The notes below the pieces were generated by a model. That model was not told the origin of the DNA, ran no database searches, and worked only from the letters and a program-made list of their open reading frames with translations. From Pirellulaceae bacterium (lineage in GTDB: Bacteria > Planctomycetota > Planctomycetia > Pirellulales > Pirellulaceae), in contig JAGFJK010000375.1 of NCBI GenBank assembly GCA_024102795.1, positions 1-62,268 of the forward strand: 62,268 nt of DNA, given 5' to 3'. Every line of letters begins with the position of its first letter. Within the stretch, counting starts at the first letter, position 1. Of the stretch, positions 17,208 to 27,600 are shown piece by piece. Made by a program: the position numbers and the translations under genes.

Positions 17208-19586
17208 CTAGCGGCGTTGCGCGGGCCAGTTCAAGTGCCGGTGCAGAAAGTCGAACGTCGCCTGGCCGTTGATCGTGTGCGGGCCGACGAACCATTCGAT
17301 TTCGCAGCGGTCGCCGATCCCCAGGCGGGCCGCGTACAGATGCCGCACCTTGGCAAACTCGTAGGCCACCGTTTCGTCCGGCGCCACGCCGTCAAAGTGC
17401 CCCCGCTCGACCATGAACGGCCGCGGCGCGATCAGCGCCGCCATCTCGGCGTAATTGAACGTGCTGCCCAGATCAAACTCGAAGATCTCGTATTCGCCCG
17501 TCCAGACATAGCTGTGCGGGGCCCGCGACGAGGCGTTTTTCCAGACCCACTCGTTGAAATCGGCCGAGCAGATCGAGAGGCAGTAGTTATCGACCAGCGC
17601 CGGAATCCGCATGGCGCTCTTGCCACCGTACGACAAGCCGTAGAAGCCGATCCGCCGCGGATCCACCTGCGGCAGCGAGGCCAGCCAGTCGGTGATCTGC
17701 TGGTGCTGAGCGACCATGGTCGAGAACAAGGTCTTCTTCAGCGGATAGCTCTTGCGTTGCAGCGTGCGGAAGCGATCCTTGAAGATGTAGATGTTCTGGG
17801 GCGCGAATGTGATGAAGCCCCGTTCGGCCAGCTTCGCCGCGAAGTCGTGGTACGCCCGGTGATCTCCCTCGACCACCTCCTGCGGCCGGCCCTCCAGTCC
17901 ATGCTGGCAGACCACGACCGGCCGCTTCTCGCCTGGCTTGAGATCCTTGGGCAGCAGCAGAATGCCGTAGGCGAACACATCGGGCAGCACGTCCAGCACC
18001 ACCTCGTAGCCTGTCCAGCGGGGCGTGTCGTAGGCTTGCCTCGTGCGAGGATTACGCGGCAGCAGCGGCTGGTCGAAATGCCCGATCACCTCGCGGCGAA
18101 ACAGCTCGCGATACTCGGCGCTCGTCTCGCGGTAACTGTCCAGCGAATTGGTGTCGAGCCGCTTCATGAATTCGGCTCGCACGTACGGGCTTTCCAACAG
18201 CAGCCATTGGTTGTGCCGGTCGATCTGGTCGAATTGCCGCTTCTGCCGCGCGGCCGGGTCGAACTCGGCCCGCAGATGGCGCGGCGCCGCGCCAGTCGGC
18301 GCCAGTGCGACCGGCTGGCTGGCCGCCGAGCCGCCACTGGCTTGCAATGCTTCCAACAGACCGGCCAGGGCCGCATCGCTGCCAAACGGACCTCGCCCGT
18401 CGCCGCTGGCCACCAGCCGGAACCCGAACGGCAGATCCAACCCGGCAATCAACCGGCGAGCCCGCTCCAGCTCAGCAGCCACCGTCGCGGGATCGGCCGT
18501 CACCAGGCGGGCCGGAGCGCCCCCCTCGCTGGGCAGCTCCAGTTCCGGGCCATGGCAGGCTTCCACGATCAAGGCCCGCGGGGCAATCAGCGTGGCCAGC
18601 TCCGCGTCGCCGAACTGTTCGAGCAAGCCGAACACATTGCGGTCCAGCGGCTCCTGCCAGATCTCCTGCCGCGAGCCGAAATAGCCGCTGACACACACCG
18701 CGTCCAACCGCGTGTCCAGGGCGCCGGCGTACAGGGCCAGCAAACCACCCTCGCCCCAACCGATCACGCCCAGCGGCACGTCGGCCGAGTCGGAGCCGGG
18801 CCGTGAGAACCAATCGGCCACGGCCAGCACCTTCTGCAGTTCGTAGCCTACCAGGCCGCGTCCGAGTTCGAACGCACTGCGATACAGAAACTCGCGCGAC
18901 GTCAGTTTCGCTCGCCCATTGCGGGCTTCCAGCCGGCGGTCGATCAGCACCGGGACCACCACGCGACAACCGTTCTCGGCCAGCCGCCGAGCGAACTGCG
19001 ACTCGGCCGGCACGCCGGCCACGAGCCCGGCGACCATCTCCGGCGTCTGATCCGCGTCGGGCACGGCAATCACATTGGCCCTGGGCGGCTGATCCCCGTC
19101 GGGCACCAGCAGCAGGCCCTCGCCCTGGATTTCGCCCAGCACGGGCCAGCGGACCGCGAAAATCTTGTAGTTCGGTCCCGTGCCGACCAGCGCCGGTTGC
19201 CGCGTGTCGGCCAGCAACTCCAGCGCAGGCACGGGCAAGCGCTCGTCCCGCACACCCAGCCGCTGCGCCAGCAGGCGGCGGTTGGCCGCCACCGACTTTT
19301 CGTAGGCCTCCGGCGACGAGACGTCCCGCCGCCAGTGGTTCGCCCGTTGTTCAACCGAGGCGGCAAGCTGCCGCAGCAGGAACGCATCGATGCCGTCGAT
19401 CATCTGCGACGCCAGGTCGCCCGACCAGGTCAACGGGCGAGTGCCTTCGAGCGGTCCCTCGGCCCGCTGGGGCGCATCATCCGCCGCCGCCCGTCCCGGC
19501 AGGGCCGCCAGCCCGCCAGCCAATCCCGCCAGGCAGCCCAGCATCAGGATCCAACCGCGGCACGTGTCGTAAGCGAGTCGCCTCAT
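17208..19586 (-). CDS. Secreted protein with two alpha/beta-hydrolase domains, the first degenerate
   Basis: The 792-residue protein starts at ATG 19586 with a signal peptide (GWILMLGCLAGLAGG). The first half (residues about 120-400) has an alpha/beta-hydrolase layout, but its nucleophile elbow reads GWGEGG (276-281) with no serine. The second half (about 520-790) has an intact elbow G-L-S652-Y-G-G, the oxyanion strand VVVCQHGLEGRP and a late GPHTING His, resembling acetyl-xylan-esterase and dienelactone-hydrolase relatives. It probably cleaves esters on polysaccharides outside the cytoplasm. The upstream open frame to 20024 overlaps panD antisense and is not coding. Confidence 0.88.
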   Translation of the reverse strand: MRRLAYDTCRGWILMLGCLAGLAGGLAALPGRAAADDAPQRAEGPLEGTRPLTWSGDLASQMIDGIDAFLLRQLAASVEQRANHWRRDVSSPEAYEKSVAANRRLLAQRLGVRDERLPVPALELLADTRQPALVGTGPNYKIFAVRWPVLGEIQGEGLLLVPDGDQPPRANVIAVPDADQTPEMVAGLVAGVPAESQFARRLAENGCRVVVPVLIDRRLEARNGRAKLTSREFLYRSAFELGRGLVGYELQKVLAVADWFSRPGSDSADVPLGVIGWGEGGLLALYAGALDTRLDAVCVSGYFGSRQEIWQEPLDRNVFGLLEQFGDAELATLIAPRALIVEACHGPELELPSEGGAPARLVTADPATVAAELERARRLIAGLDLPFGFRLVASGDGRGPFGSDAALAGLLEALQASGGSAASQPVALAPTGAAPRHLRAEFDPAARQKRQFDQIDRHNQWLLLESPYVRAEFMKRLDTNSLDSYRETSAEYRELFRREVIGHFDQPLLPRNPRTRQAYDTPRWTGYEVVLDVLPDVFAYGILLLPKDLKPGEKRPVVVCQHGLEGRPQEVVEGDHRAYHDFAAKLAERGFITFAPQNIYIFKDRFRTLQRKSYPLKKTLFSTMVAQHQQITDWLASLPQVDPRRIGFYGLSYGGKSAMRIPALVDNYCLSICSADFNEWVWKNASSRAPHSYVWTGEYEIFEFDLGSTFNYAEMAALIAPRPFMVERGHFDGVAPDETVAYEFAKVRHLYAARLGIGDRCEIEWFVGPHTINGQATFDFLHRHLNWPAQRR

Positions 19587-19721
19587 GAGCGTTTTCTCCT
19601 GCTGGCGGATGTTCGGTCGGCAAGTCCAGGCAGGGCAGCGACCTGCCCGCTTGAAGCCTGCGGGAGCCTCATTGTAGGATGACCGGGACAGCTCAAGAAT
19701 CCCCGCATAAACGGTGTCCAG

Positions 19722-20162
19722 ATGATCCGCACGCTGCTCAAGTCCAAGATCCACCGCGCACGCGTGACGGACGCCAATCTGCACTACGAGGGCAGCGTGA
19801 CCATCGATCGGCTGCTGATGGACGCCGCGGACATCCGCCAGTACGAGCAGATCGACGTTTACGACATCACCAACGGCGCCCGGCTGACGACCTACGCCAT
19901 CCCGGGCGAAGCGGGTTCGGGTACGATCTGCATCAACGGCGCGGCCGCTCACCTGGTTCATCCGGGGGACCTGGTGATTCTGGCCACGTACGCGCACTAC
20001 GACGACTCCCGGCTCCACGAGCACACGCCCGCCATCATCCGCGTGGACGAGCGAAACCGGCCGATCCCAACCAAGGGGACGTCCCAGGAACAGGCACCGG
20101 GAGTGGTTTTCGGCCCGCGGACGCTGGATTCACCCCGGCCTGTCTCGCCGGAAAGCAGTTGA
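19722..20162 (+). CDS. panD: Aspartate 1-decarboxylase proenzyme
   Basis: The enzyme makes beta-alanine from aspartate for pantothenate and coenzyme A. The 146 residues start [20 protein letters not shown], then YEGS with self-cleavage expected between Gly24 and Ser25 to form the pyruvoyl group. Further motifs are the Arg of [23 protein letters not shown], a [10 protein letters not shown] segment and [13 protein letters not shown]. It is slightly longer than E. coli PanD (126) through a Pro/Ser-rich tail. It is divergent from the double hydrolase, with 135 bp between starts. Confidence 0.97.
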   Translation: MIRTLLKSKIHRARVTDANLHYEGSVTIDRLLMDAADIRQYEQIDVYDITNGARLTTYAIPGEAGSGTICINGAAAHLVHPGDLVILATYAHYDDSRLHEHTPAIIRVDERNRPIPTKGTSQEQAPGVVFGPRTLDSPRPVSPESS

Positions 20163-20217
20163 TGATGTCCGCCCCAGCGGGCGGTGACGAAGCGTTGCCC
20201 AGCGCGAGGGACCATTG

Positions 20218-22242
20218 ATGCAGCGAGCCGTGATTCGAGTGGTGGCGGTCTTGCTGCTGGCCGTTAGCACCCAGCGGGCCGGCGCCGAAATCCAACCGAT
20301 TCCCCGCCGTCTGCCCCCGACCGATGGCCTGGAACTTTCCTCGGCCGACCGCGATTCGCTGACCGCCGAACTGGCCGACCTGCGCCAGCGGCTCGTCGGC
20401 CAGTTGCCGCCGTTCGCTCGCACTGCCGACGTGACAGCGCTGCTGAAGGCCGTCGAACTGGCGCTGCTGCACAACGAGTTCTACGCGGCCGGTGACTTGC
20501 CCGCGGCGCGCGAGCTGCTGGCGCTGGCCCGGCAGCGAGTGGACCAGTTGGCGGCGGGCAACCCCGATTGGCTTCGGCAACGCGGGCGAGTGGTGCGCGG
20601 GTATGACTCGCGGATCGACGGTTCGCCTCAACCCTATGGCCTGGAGATTCCCGACGATCTGGATTTTGATCGGCCGGCGCCGCTGTACGTCTGGCTGCAC
20701 GGCCGCGGCGACAAACAGACCGATCTGCAGTTCATCCAGCAGCGGCTCAAGCGGCCCGGCCAGATCGCTCCCGCCGGCGCGATCGTGCTGCACCCGTTCG
20801 GCCGGCACTGCCTGGGGTTCAAGTCGGCTGGCGAGATCGACGTGCTGGAAGCGATCGAACACGCCTGCAGCCAGTATGCGATCGATCGCCGGCGGATCGT
20901 GCTGATCGGCTTCTCGATGGGAGGCGCCGGAGCGTGGCACCTGGGCGCTCACTACACCGACCGCTGGGTGGCGATCAGTCCCGGCGCGGGCTTCGCCGAA
21001 ACCGCTCAGTACAATCAGCTCACGCCCGACCGCTATCCGGCCTGGTACGAACAGGCTCTGTGGGGCGTCTACGATGTGCCGAACTACGTCCGCAACCTGT
21101 TCAACGTGCCGGTGGTGGCCTACAGCGGCGAGCTGGATCGGCAGATTCAGGCCGCGCGGGTCATGGAGGCGGCGTTCGCCGAGCAGCAACGCGAGTTGAC
21201 CCACCTGATCGGTCCCGGCATGGGCCACAAGTATCACCCGGATACGCTGGCCGAACTGCTGCGGCGTTTGGGCGAGGCGGTCGAGCGCGGTCAGCCGGAC
21301 CAACAAGGGCAGCCCGAAGAAGTTCACCTGCAAACCCGCACGCTGCGATACGGCCGGATGTACTGGGTCCAGTTGACCGGCCTGGAGCAGCACTGGCGAG
21401 ATACGCGCGTCGACGCGCGGCGGGACGCCGACCGGCAACTGCGGATCACGACCAGCAACGTCCACAGCCTGCGTTTGAACCCCTGGAGCGACCACCGTGG
21501 AGCGTCGATCCAGATCGACGGACAGTCGCTGCAAGTGCCCGACGGCGGCGAGCCGCGGCCGGAAGTGCTGCTGCAACGCACCAACGGCGCCTGGCAGTTA
21601 GCGACCGCCAACGAGCCGGCGGAGGACGTTCTGCGCAAGCGGCCGGGACTGCAAGGCCCGATCGACGACGTGTTTCTGGAGCCGTTCTTGGTGGTGACGC
21701 CCAGCGGCCGCTCCGCAAGCGCCCGCTTCCAGGAGTGGCAGGAGTTTGAACTGGCTCACTTCCGCCGACGCTGGCGGGCCGTGTTTCGCGGCCAGTTGCG
21801 CGAGAAGACCGACCGCGAAGTGACGGACCAGGACCTGGCCCGCTACCATCTGATTGTATGGGGCGACGCGGATTCGAACGAGCTGTTGCGGCGAGTGCTC
21901 AAGGCCGAGAACCCGCGGCTGCCGATTCGCTGGAACGACGACGATCCGGTCTGGAAAGTTGGCCCGCAGTCGTACGATCGGGCCCATCACGTGCCCGTGT
22001 TCATCTATCCCAACCCGCTGAATCCCATGCGGTACCTTGTCTGCAACAGCGGGCCGACGTTCCGCGAGGGGCACGACCGCACCAACTCGCTGCAGAACCC
22101 CAAGCTGCCCGACTGGGCGGTGCTCGATCTGCGGCAGCCGCCCGACGAGCTGTCGGCCGGGCGCGTCGTCACGGCCGGCTTCTTCGATGAACAGTGGCAG
22201 TGGCAGGCGCCGCCGGAAGCGGGCCAGGCCGCCGGTCGCTGA
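20218..22242 (+). CDS. Secreted prolyl-oligopeptidase-like esterase/peptidase
   Basis: The 674-residue protein begins at ATG 20218 with a signal peptide (VIRVVAVLLLAVSTQRAGA). A hydrolase domain spans roughly residues 120-370: YVWLHGRGDKQTD as oxyanion strand, G-F-S233-M-G-G as nucleophile elbow, and GPGMGHKYHPD with the catalytic His. A separate beta-rich domain follows, and the last 200 residues (RYHLIVWGDADSN onward) form another module of unknown role. The family includes feruloyl esterases, polyhydroxybutyrate depolymerase-like enzymes and S9 peptidases; substrate is unknown. Confidence 0.88.
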   Translation: MQRAVIRVVAVLLLAVSTQRAGAEIQPIPRRLPPTDGLELSSADRDSLTAELADLRQRLVGQLPPFARTADVTALLKAVELALLHNEFYAAGDLPAARELLALARQRVDQLAAGNPDWLRQRGRVVRGYDSRIDGSPQPYGLEIPDDLDFDRPAPLYVWLHGRGDKQTDLQFIQQRLKRPGQIAPAGAIVLHPFGRHCLGFKSAGEIDVLEAIEHACSQYAIDRRRIVLIGFSMGGAGAWHLGAHYTDRWVAISPGAGFAETAQYNQLTPDRYPAWYEQALWGVYDVPNYVRNLFNVPVVAYSGELDRQIQAARVMEAAFAEQQRELTHLIGPGMGHKYHPDTLAELLRRLGEAVERGQPDQQGQPEEVHLQTRTLRYGRMYWVQLTGLEQHWRDTRVDARRDADRQLRITTSNVHSLRLNPWSDHRGASIQIDGQSLQVPDGGEPRPEVLLQRTNGAWQLATANEPAEDVLRKRPGLQGPIDDVFLEPFLVVTPSGRSASARFQEWQEFELAHFRRRWRAVFRGQLREKTDREVTDQDLARYHLIVWGDADSNELLRRVLKAENPRLPIRWNDDDPVWKVGPQSYDRAHHVPVFIYPNPLNPMRYLVCNSGPTFREGHDRTNSLQNPKLPDWAVLDLRQPPDELSAGRVVTAGFFDEQWQWQAPPEAGQAAGR

Positions 22243-22540
22243 GCGGCGTCCTTCTCAGGCGAACAATCGCAAAGCCTTGCGGTAAAGGCTGATGCAAGAC
22301 GAATTATCAGCCCTTTGAGCGGCATGGTGGCTGCCACGAGAATTCGTCGACCTGGCCGAATGTCTCATGTCCTCGGCAACATTAACCATTGGCGAAAGTC
22401 TGACAGTGCGGTAGTTGGGGGAAATCCGGAAAAATCGTCATGGACGCTACATTCACGTTCCGATAGCATGCATTGATGATGAGTCGGTGTAGCGGTAGTG
22501 CGCCCATCGGCGTTAACCTGTTACGAGAGTTCGATTTTTG
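22243..22540. other. Upstream region of the metal efflux operon
   Basis: No gene is seen in these 298 bp. An 8-bp inverted pair GACGAATT (22298-22305) and AATTCGTC (22341-22348) flanks 35 bp; it could be a terminator-like fold or chance. The promoter of the following operon should lie here, but I cannot point to a confident -35/-10 pair. Confidence 0.4.
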
Positions 22541-23023
22541 ATGTTCCGTGGATTGATGACGATCGTGACCGCAGTGGCGGTGTTTTGGCACACCGTCGCT
22601 GGCTGCTGCGCGCATCATGGGCACGGGGGGCCATGTTGCGAAGGCAGCGCATCGAGCGTCGCAGTCCAGACAGGCTCGGATGTCAGCCACGGTTGCTGTC
22701 AGCATGTCCGTGCTGATTCGGGCCTTGCGTGCGCGACGGATTCCTCAGGCCAGCAATGCGCGCAAGACGATTCAAGCGCTCCTTGTCCCGGGAACGGTCC
22801 GGCGGGTTGTCAGGAAGGCACATGTGTCTTTGCGGCTCCAGATTCGTCTGGCGAGTCTTCCTTCGACCAGATCAGGTGGGATAGCCCACTGCTGAGCGCC
22901 GCCGTGATTGATCCGGCGATCTGGTTCTGCGCTCCGCGAACCGGCGAGTTGCCCGATTCGATCGCTCCACCATCGCCAGGCGGTTTGCGCCTGCATCTTG
23001 CGCACTGCGTGCTCACGCTATAA
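22541..23023 (+). CDS. Small Cys/His-rich exported protein leading a metal efflux operon
   Basis: The 160-residue protein starts MFRGLMTIVTAVAVFWHTVAG, a signal-like segment. A dense Cys/His region follows: CCAHHGHGGPCCEG, HGCCQH, then Cys residues spaced through GQQCAQDD, APCPGN and GCQEGTC. Thirteen or more cysteines with several histidines in about 90 residues point to soft-metal (copper, silver) or zinc binding. The C-terminal 50 residues are plain and have a short Trp-Phe-Cys. It is not a family I can name. Position immediately upstream of the RND adaptor suggests a periplasmic metal chaperone, which is inference. Confidence 0.75.
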   Translation: MFRGLMTIVTAVAVFWHTVAGCCAHHGHGGPCCEGSASSVAVQTGSDVSHGCCQHVRADSGLACATDSSGQQCAQDDSSAPCPGNGPAGCQEGTCVFAAPDSSGESSFDQIRWDSPLLSAAVIDPAIWFCAPRTGELPDSIAPPSPGGLRLHLAHCVLTL

Positions 23024-23183
23024 GCAGCGCGCGTTCCGGATTGAGCATCCTGGAGGATGCTCGCTCTTGTTCCGGACGATCTGCACGCGTTGGAGCGGGT
23101 TAAGTCCGTCCCATGCGCAGCTCGCGTTGCTCCAGCACTTCTCTGTGTGCCAACATTGCGGTCAACATTGCGCGGAGGTTGCC

Positions 23184-24623
23184 ATGAAAACTCGTTTGTC
23201 CAGACTACGCCCGAGGACATGGGCAACTGCGGGTCTGCTGATCGCAGGCGGAGTCTTCGCGGCGGGTGGTCCGGTCTGGCTGCCCTGGGCGAGGCCGATG
23301 GTCAGTAATTGGCTTGCGGTTCCGAGTGCACCGTCAACTCCGCAGCTAGACGAGCACGCGGGGGACGATCACGATCACGGGCACGATCACGGGCACGGGC
23401 AGGGGAAGGGGCACGGGCACGCCGGCCATTCCGAGGACTCGTCCATCGAATTGAGCGAGTCGGCTCTGAGGAATGTGGGCTTTCAACCCATCAAGATCGA
23501 ACCGAGCACATTCGTCAAGACCACGACCGTTCCCGCGATGGTCGTCGAGCGGCCGGGACGATCGCAGATTCACATCACGGCGCCGCTCACCGGCGTGGTC
23601 ACGAAGATCGTTCCGATTCAGGGAGCGGCCATCGAGCCAGGTTCTCCCATGTTCGAGATTCGGCTCACGCACGAAGAGCTCGTGACCGCTCAAAGCAATC
23701 TGATTCGCACCGCGGAGAGCCTGGATGTCGTCAACCGCGAGATCGCTCGCCTCCAGGCCATCGACGAAGGCATCATTGTCGGAAAGCGAATCTTGGAGCA
23801 GGAGTATGAAAAGCAAAAGCTCGAAGCCAGCTTGCGGGCGGAACGGCAGACGCTGTTGCTGCACGGCCTGAAGGAGGAGGACGTCGATTCGATCCTCCGT
23901 GACCGAAGGCTTTTTCAAATGATCACTGTCAACGCTCCGGCGCACGGCGACGACAGCGACGCTTGCCGGGAGGATCATCTGTACCACGGGCAGGAGTTGC
24001 CCGTGAAGCTCGGCCAGCAGGTCGAGGCCGGGCAGGTGCTGTGCGTGCTCGCGGACCACTGTGAGTTGTACATTGAAGGTCGCGCGTTTGAGGACGACGC
24101 CGCCCGGCTGCGCGAGGCGGCACGCAACGGCTGCGAGGTGTCCGCCGCGCTGCTCGTTGGCGACCGGGCGACGGACGTGATTGACGGACTGAAGCTGCTT
24201 TATCTGGCCGATCACGTGGACCCGCAATCGCGGGCCTTCAGGTTCTATCTTCGTTTGCCAAACCAGGTCGCCCTCGATCAGACCAATCCCAGCGGGATTC
24301 GCTTTCTCGACTGGCGCTTCAAGCCAGGCCAGAGGATGGAACTGCGAGTTCCGGTTCAGCAGTGGGAGAACCGAATTGTACTGCCGGTGGAAGCCCTTGT
24401 GGACGAGGGCGCTGAGACTTACGTTTACCAGCAAAATGGCGATCATTTCGACCGCGTTCCGGTTCACGTTGAGTACCGGGACCAGCGGTCGGTTGTGATC
24501 GCCAACGACGGCGCGGTATTCCCGGGCGACATCGTGGCCGCTCGCGGTGCCTACCAGATGCATTTGGCGCTGAAGAACAAGTCTGGCGGCGGCCTCGATC
24601 CCCACGCCGGTCACAACCACTAA
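23184..24623 (+). CDS. RND heavy-metal efflux periplasmic adaptor (CusB/CzcB type)
   Basis: The start is ATG 23184 with GGAGG at 23174-23178; the protein is 479 residues. After an N-terminal membrane or signal segment comes a His/Asp-rich linker (HDHGHDHGHGQGKGHGHAGH) likely to bind metal ions. The membrane-fusion protein core then shows the lipoyl half-motif TAPLTGVVTKIVPIQGAAI, a helical hairpin (about residues 170-240), the second lipoyl half around VKLGQQVEAGQVLCVLAD, and beta-barrel domains. It ends in a second His motif (HAGHNH). It links the inner-membrane pump to an outer-membrane channel; no channel gene is seen in the window. Confidence 0.93.
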   Translation: MKTRLSRLRPRTWATAGLLIAGGVFAAGGPVWLPWARPMVSNWLAVPSAPSTPQLDEHAGDDHDHGHDHGHGQGKGHGHAGHSEDSSIELSESALRNVGFQPIKIEPSTFVKTTTVPAMVVERPGRSQIHITAPLTGVVTKIVPIQGAAIEPGSPMFEIRLTHEELVTAQSNLIRTAESLDVVNREIARLQAIDEGIIVGKRILEQEYEKQKLEASLRAERQTLLLHGLKEEDVDSILRDRRLFQMITVNAPAHGDDSDACREDHLYHGQELPVKLGQQVEAGQVLCVLADHCELYIEGRAFEDDAARLREAARNGCEVSAALLVGDRATDVIDGLKLLYLADHVDPQSRAFRFYLRLPNQVALDQTNPSGIRFLDWRFKPGQRMELRVPVQQWENRIVLPVEALVDEGAETYVYQQNGDHFDRVPVHVEYRDQRSVVIANDGAVFPGDIVAARGAYQMHLALKNKSGGGLDPHAGHNH

Positions 24624-24650
24624 CCGGCAGCGCGAAAGGAATCCTCCGCC

Positions 24651-27600
24651 ATGCTCAACGCGATTATTCGATTCTCGCTCCAGAATCGGCTGCTGGTGGT
24701 CGCCGCCGCGGTCTTTCTGGTCGTCTACGGCGGTTGGCAGGCCTACCAGTTGCCCATCGACGTGTTCCCCGACCTGAACCGGCCGCGTGTCGTGATCATG
24801 ACCGAAGCGCCCGGCATGGCCCCTGAGGAAGTCGAGACGCTGATATCGTTTCCGCTGGAAACGACCCTCAACGGCGCGACGGGGGTGCAGGACGTGCGGA
24901 GTTCATCGGGCGTCGGCCTGTCGGTGATTTACGTCGAGTTTGATTGGGGAACGAACATCTACAACGACCGGCAGATCGTCAACGAGCGTGTGGCGCTGGT
25001 CGCGGAGCGGCTTCCTCCGGGCGTAACGCCGCAGCTTGCCCCCATTTCGTCGATCATGGGACAAATCCAGATCATTGGAATGTACAGCGAAGGCGGCCAG
25101 ACGCCGCCGCTCGAACTGAGAACACTGGCCGATTGGGTCGTACGTCAACGCCTGCTCACGATTCCCGGCGTGTCGCAAGTGATCGTGATGGGGGGCGAGC
25201 GAAAGCAATTCCAGGTGCTGGTCGATCCGAATGATCTGCTGCGCTACGGTGTCAACCTCCACGAGGTCAAGGAGGCCCTTCGCGAGAGCAATCAGAACAC
25301 GGCGGGAGGCTATCTCGATCAACAGGGGCCGAATGAGCTTCTCGTACGTTCGCTGGGGCGAATCAAGACGGTCGATGAGCTATCGCGGATCGTCGTCACC
25401 CATCGAGACGGGCAATCCGTGCGGTTGTCGCAGGTGGCGCGAATCGTCGAAGGCCCGCAGGTAAAGCGCGGCGACAGTTCGGCGTTTGCCAGAACCGAGT
25501 CGGGCCAGTTCGACGGCGGGCCGGCAGTGGTCCTCACGATCAACAAGCAGCCCAACGCCGATACTCGGCAGGTTACGGAGGCAGTCAACCGGGCGTTGGA
25601 AGAACTGCAGGCGTCCTTGCCCGCCGATGTCCGCCTGTTGCCGGGACTCTACGAGCAGAAGACGTTCATCGATCTGGCGATTGAAAACGTGATCGAGGCG
25701 ATGCGCTACGGCGGGTTCCTGGTGGTCGTGATCCTGTTCGTGTTCCTCATGAATGTGCGGACGACTTTTATCACGCTCACCGCGATCCCACTCTCGATCG
25801 TGATCACCGCACTGGTGTTTCAAGCATTTGGCCTATCGATCAACACGATGACACTCGGCGGGCTGGCGGTGGCGATTGGCGAATTGGTCGATGACGCCAT
25901 CGTGGACGTCGAGAATATCTTCCGCCGGCTGCGCGAGAATCGGCATAGCGCCAATCCGAAGCCCGCGCTGCTGGTCGTGTTCCAGGCGAGTTGCGAGATC
26001 CGCAACTCGATTGTTTACGGCACGATGATTGTCGTGCTCGTGTTTATTCCGCTGTTCGCGCTGTCGGGCATGGAAGGTCGACTGTTCGCTCCACTGGGCA
26101 TCGCGTACATCACGTCGCTCGTCGCCTCGTTGTTCGTATCGCTGACGGTGACGCCGGTTCTGAGTTATTGGCTTCTGGGCAAGGCCAGGCTGGGGCATGA
26201 AGAAAGGGAGGGGCTGCTGCTGCGGGTGCTCAAGTGGATCGCGGACCGCGTGATGCGGGTGAGCCTGCGGCTGTCGTGGCCGATCCTGGGTCTGGCCGCC
26301 TTGGCCGTCGGCGTCGCCGGGTGGGGCGTTCTGCACTTGGAAAGGGATTTTCTGCCGCCATTCAATGAAGGGGCGGTGCAAGTCAACGTGTTGTTGCCGC
26401 CAGGCAGTTCCTTGGCGACGAATAGTGTTGTGGCCGCCAAGGTGGAAGAGCGGTTGCGAGAGATTGAAGATGTGGTGGCGTTCGTCCGCAAGACCGGCCG
26501 CGCGGAACTCGACGAGCACGCGGAGGGCGTCCATGTTACGGAGATCATCGCCACGATCGATCCAGACTCCGAGCGTTCGCGCGAGGAAGTCATCGAGGAG
26601 ATCAGCGAAGCGCTGGCGGACATCCCGGGTATTGTAACCGCCGTGGAGCAACCGCTCGCGCATCTCATCTCGCACATGCTCTCCGGCGTCAAGGCGCAGG
26701 TGGCCATCAAGCTTTACGGGGACGACCTCGACGTGTTGCGCCGCGAAGCCCAGAAGATGCAAGCGGCCATTGCGGACGTCGAGGGCGTGCGCGATTTGCA
26801 GGTCGAGCAGCAGGACATCATCCCGCAGCTTCGCATCGAGGCGGACGGTTACAAGCTGGAACAATTCGGCCTGCGGCGGCTGGACGTGAACGAGTTCGTG
26901 GAAACGGCCATGCAGGGCGAAGTCGTTTCCCAGGTTCTCGACGGGCAACGCACCTTCGACCTGCTCGTTCGCCTGGACGACAAGTATCGCGAAGACCTGG
27001 AGGCATTGCAGCGACTGGTGATCGAGCTTCCCGGCGGCGGTACGGCGAAACTGGAGGACGTGGCCCGCATCTACAGGGCGGGCGGTCCGAACACGATCAA
27101 TCGCGAACAGGTCCGCCGCCGGATTATCGTGCAGTGCAACGTCCGGGACCGTGGGCTGGTGGACGTGGTGGAGGACATCAAACAGCGAGTGGCCCCCATC
27201 GAAGCGAAATTGCCCACGGGATATTTCACGGAATACAGCGGGCAGTTTGAAAGCCAGCAGTCGGCCTCGCGCATGATCGCCGTGCTGTTCGCCATGTCTC
27301 TGATCGGCATGTTTCTGCTGCTGTTCAAAATGTTCGGCTCGGCCAATCTCGCCTTGCAAGTGATGATCGCCCTGCCAATGGCATTCATCGGCTCGGTCGC
27401 GGCGCTCTACGTGACGGGACAGACGCTGACCATCGCCAGCATGGTCGGGTTCATCTCACTGTGCGGTATCGCCTCGCGCAACGGCATCCTGCTAATCAAC
27501 CACTATCTTCACCTGGTGAAGTATGAAGGGGAGACGTGGTCGCGGGACATGATCGTGCGAGCCGGAAAGGACCGACTCGCGCCCGTGCTCATGACGGCGC

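Noticed and set aside
16092..18806. Long plus-strand frame antisense to cdsA and the double hydrolase
   Set aside because: It has only Arg/Gln/Pro-rich low-quality sequence and no recognisable domain; both genes on the other strand are well supported.
19587..20024. N-terminal extension of the double hydrolase
   Set aside because: It is antisense to panD and lies upstream of a clear signal peptide start at 19586.
22908..23183. Extension of the RND adaptor upstream of ATG 23184
   Set aside because: It overlaps the Cys/His-rich gene and lacks export features, whereas ATG 23184 has a strong GGAGG and a signal segment.
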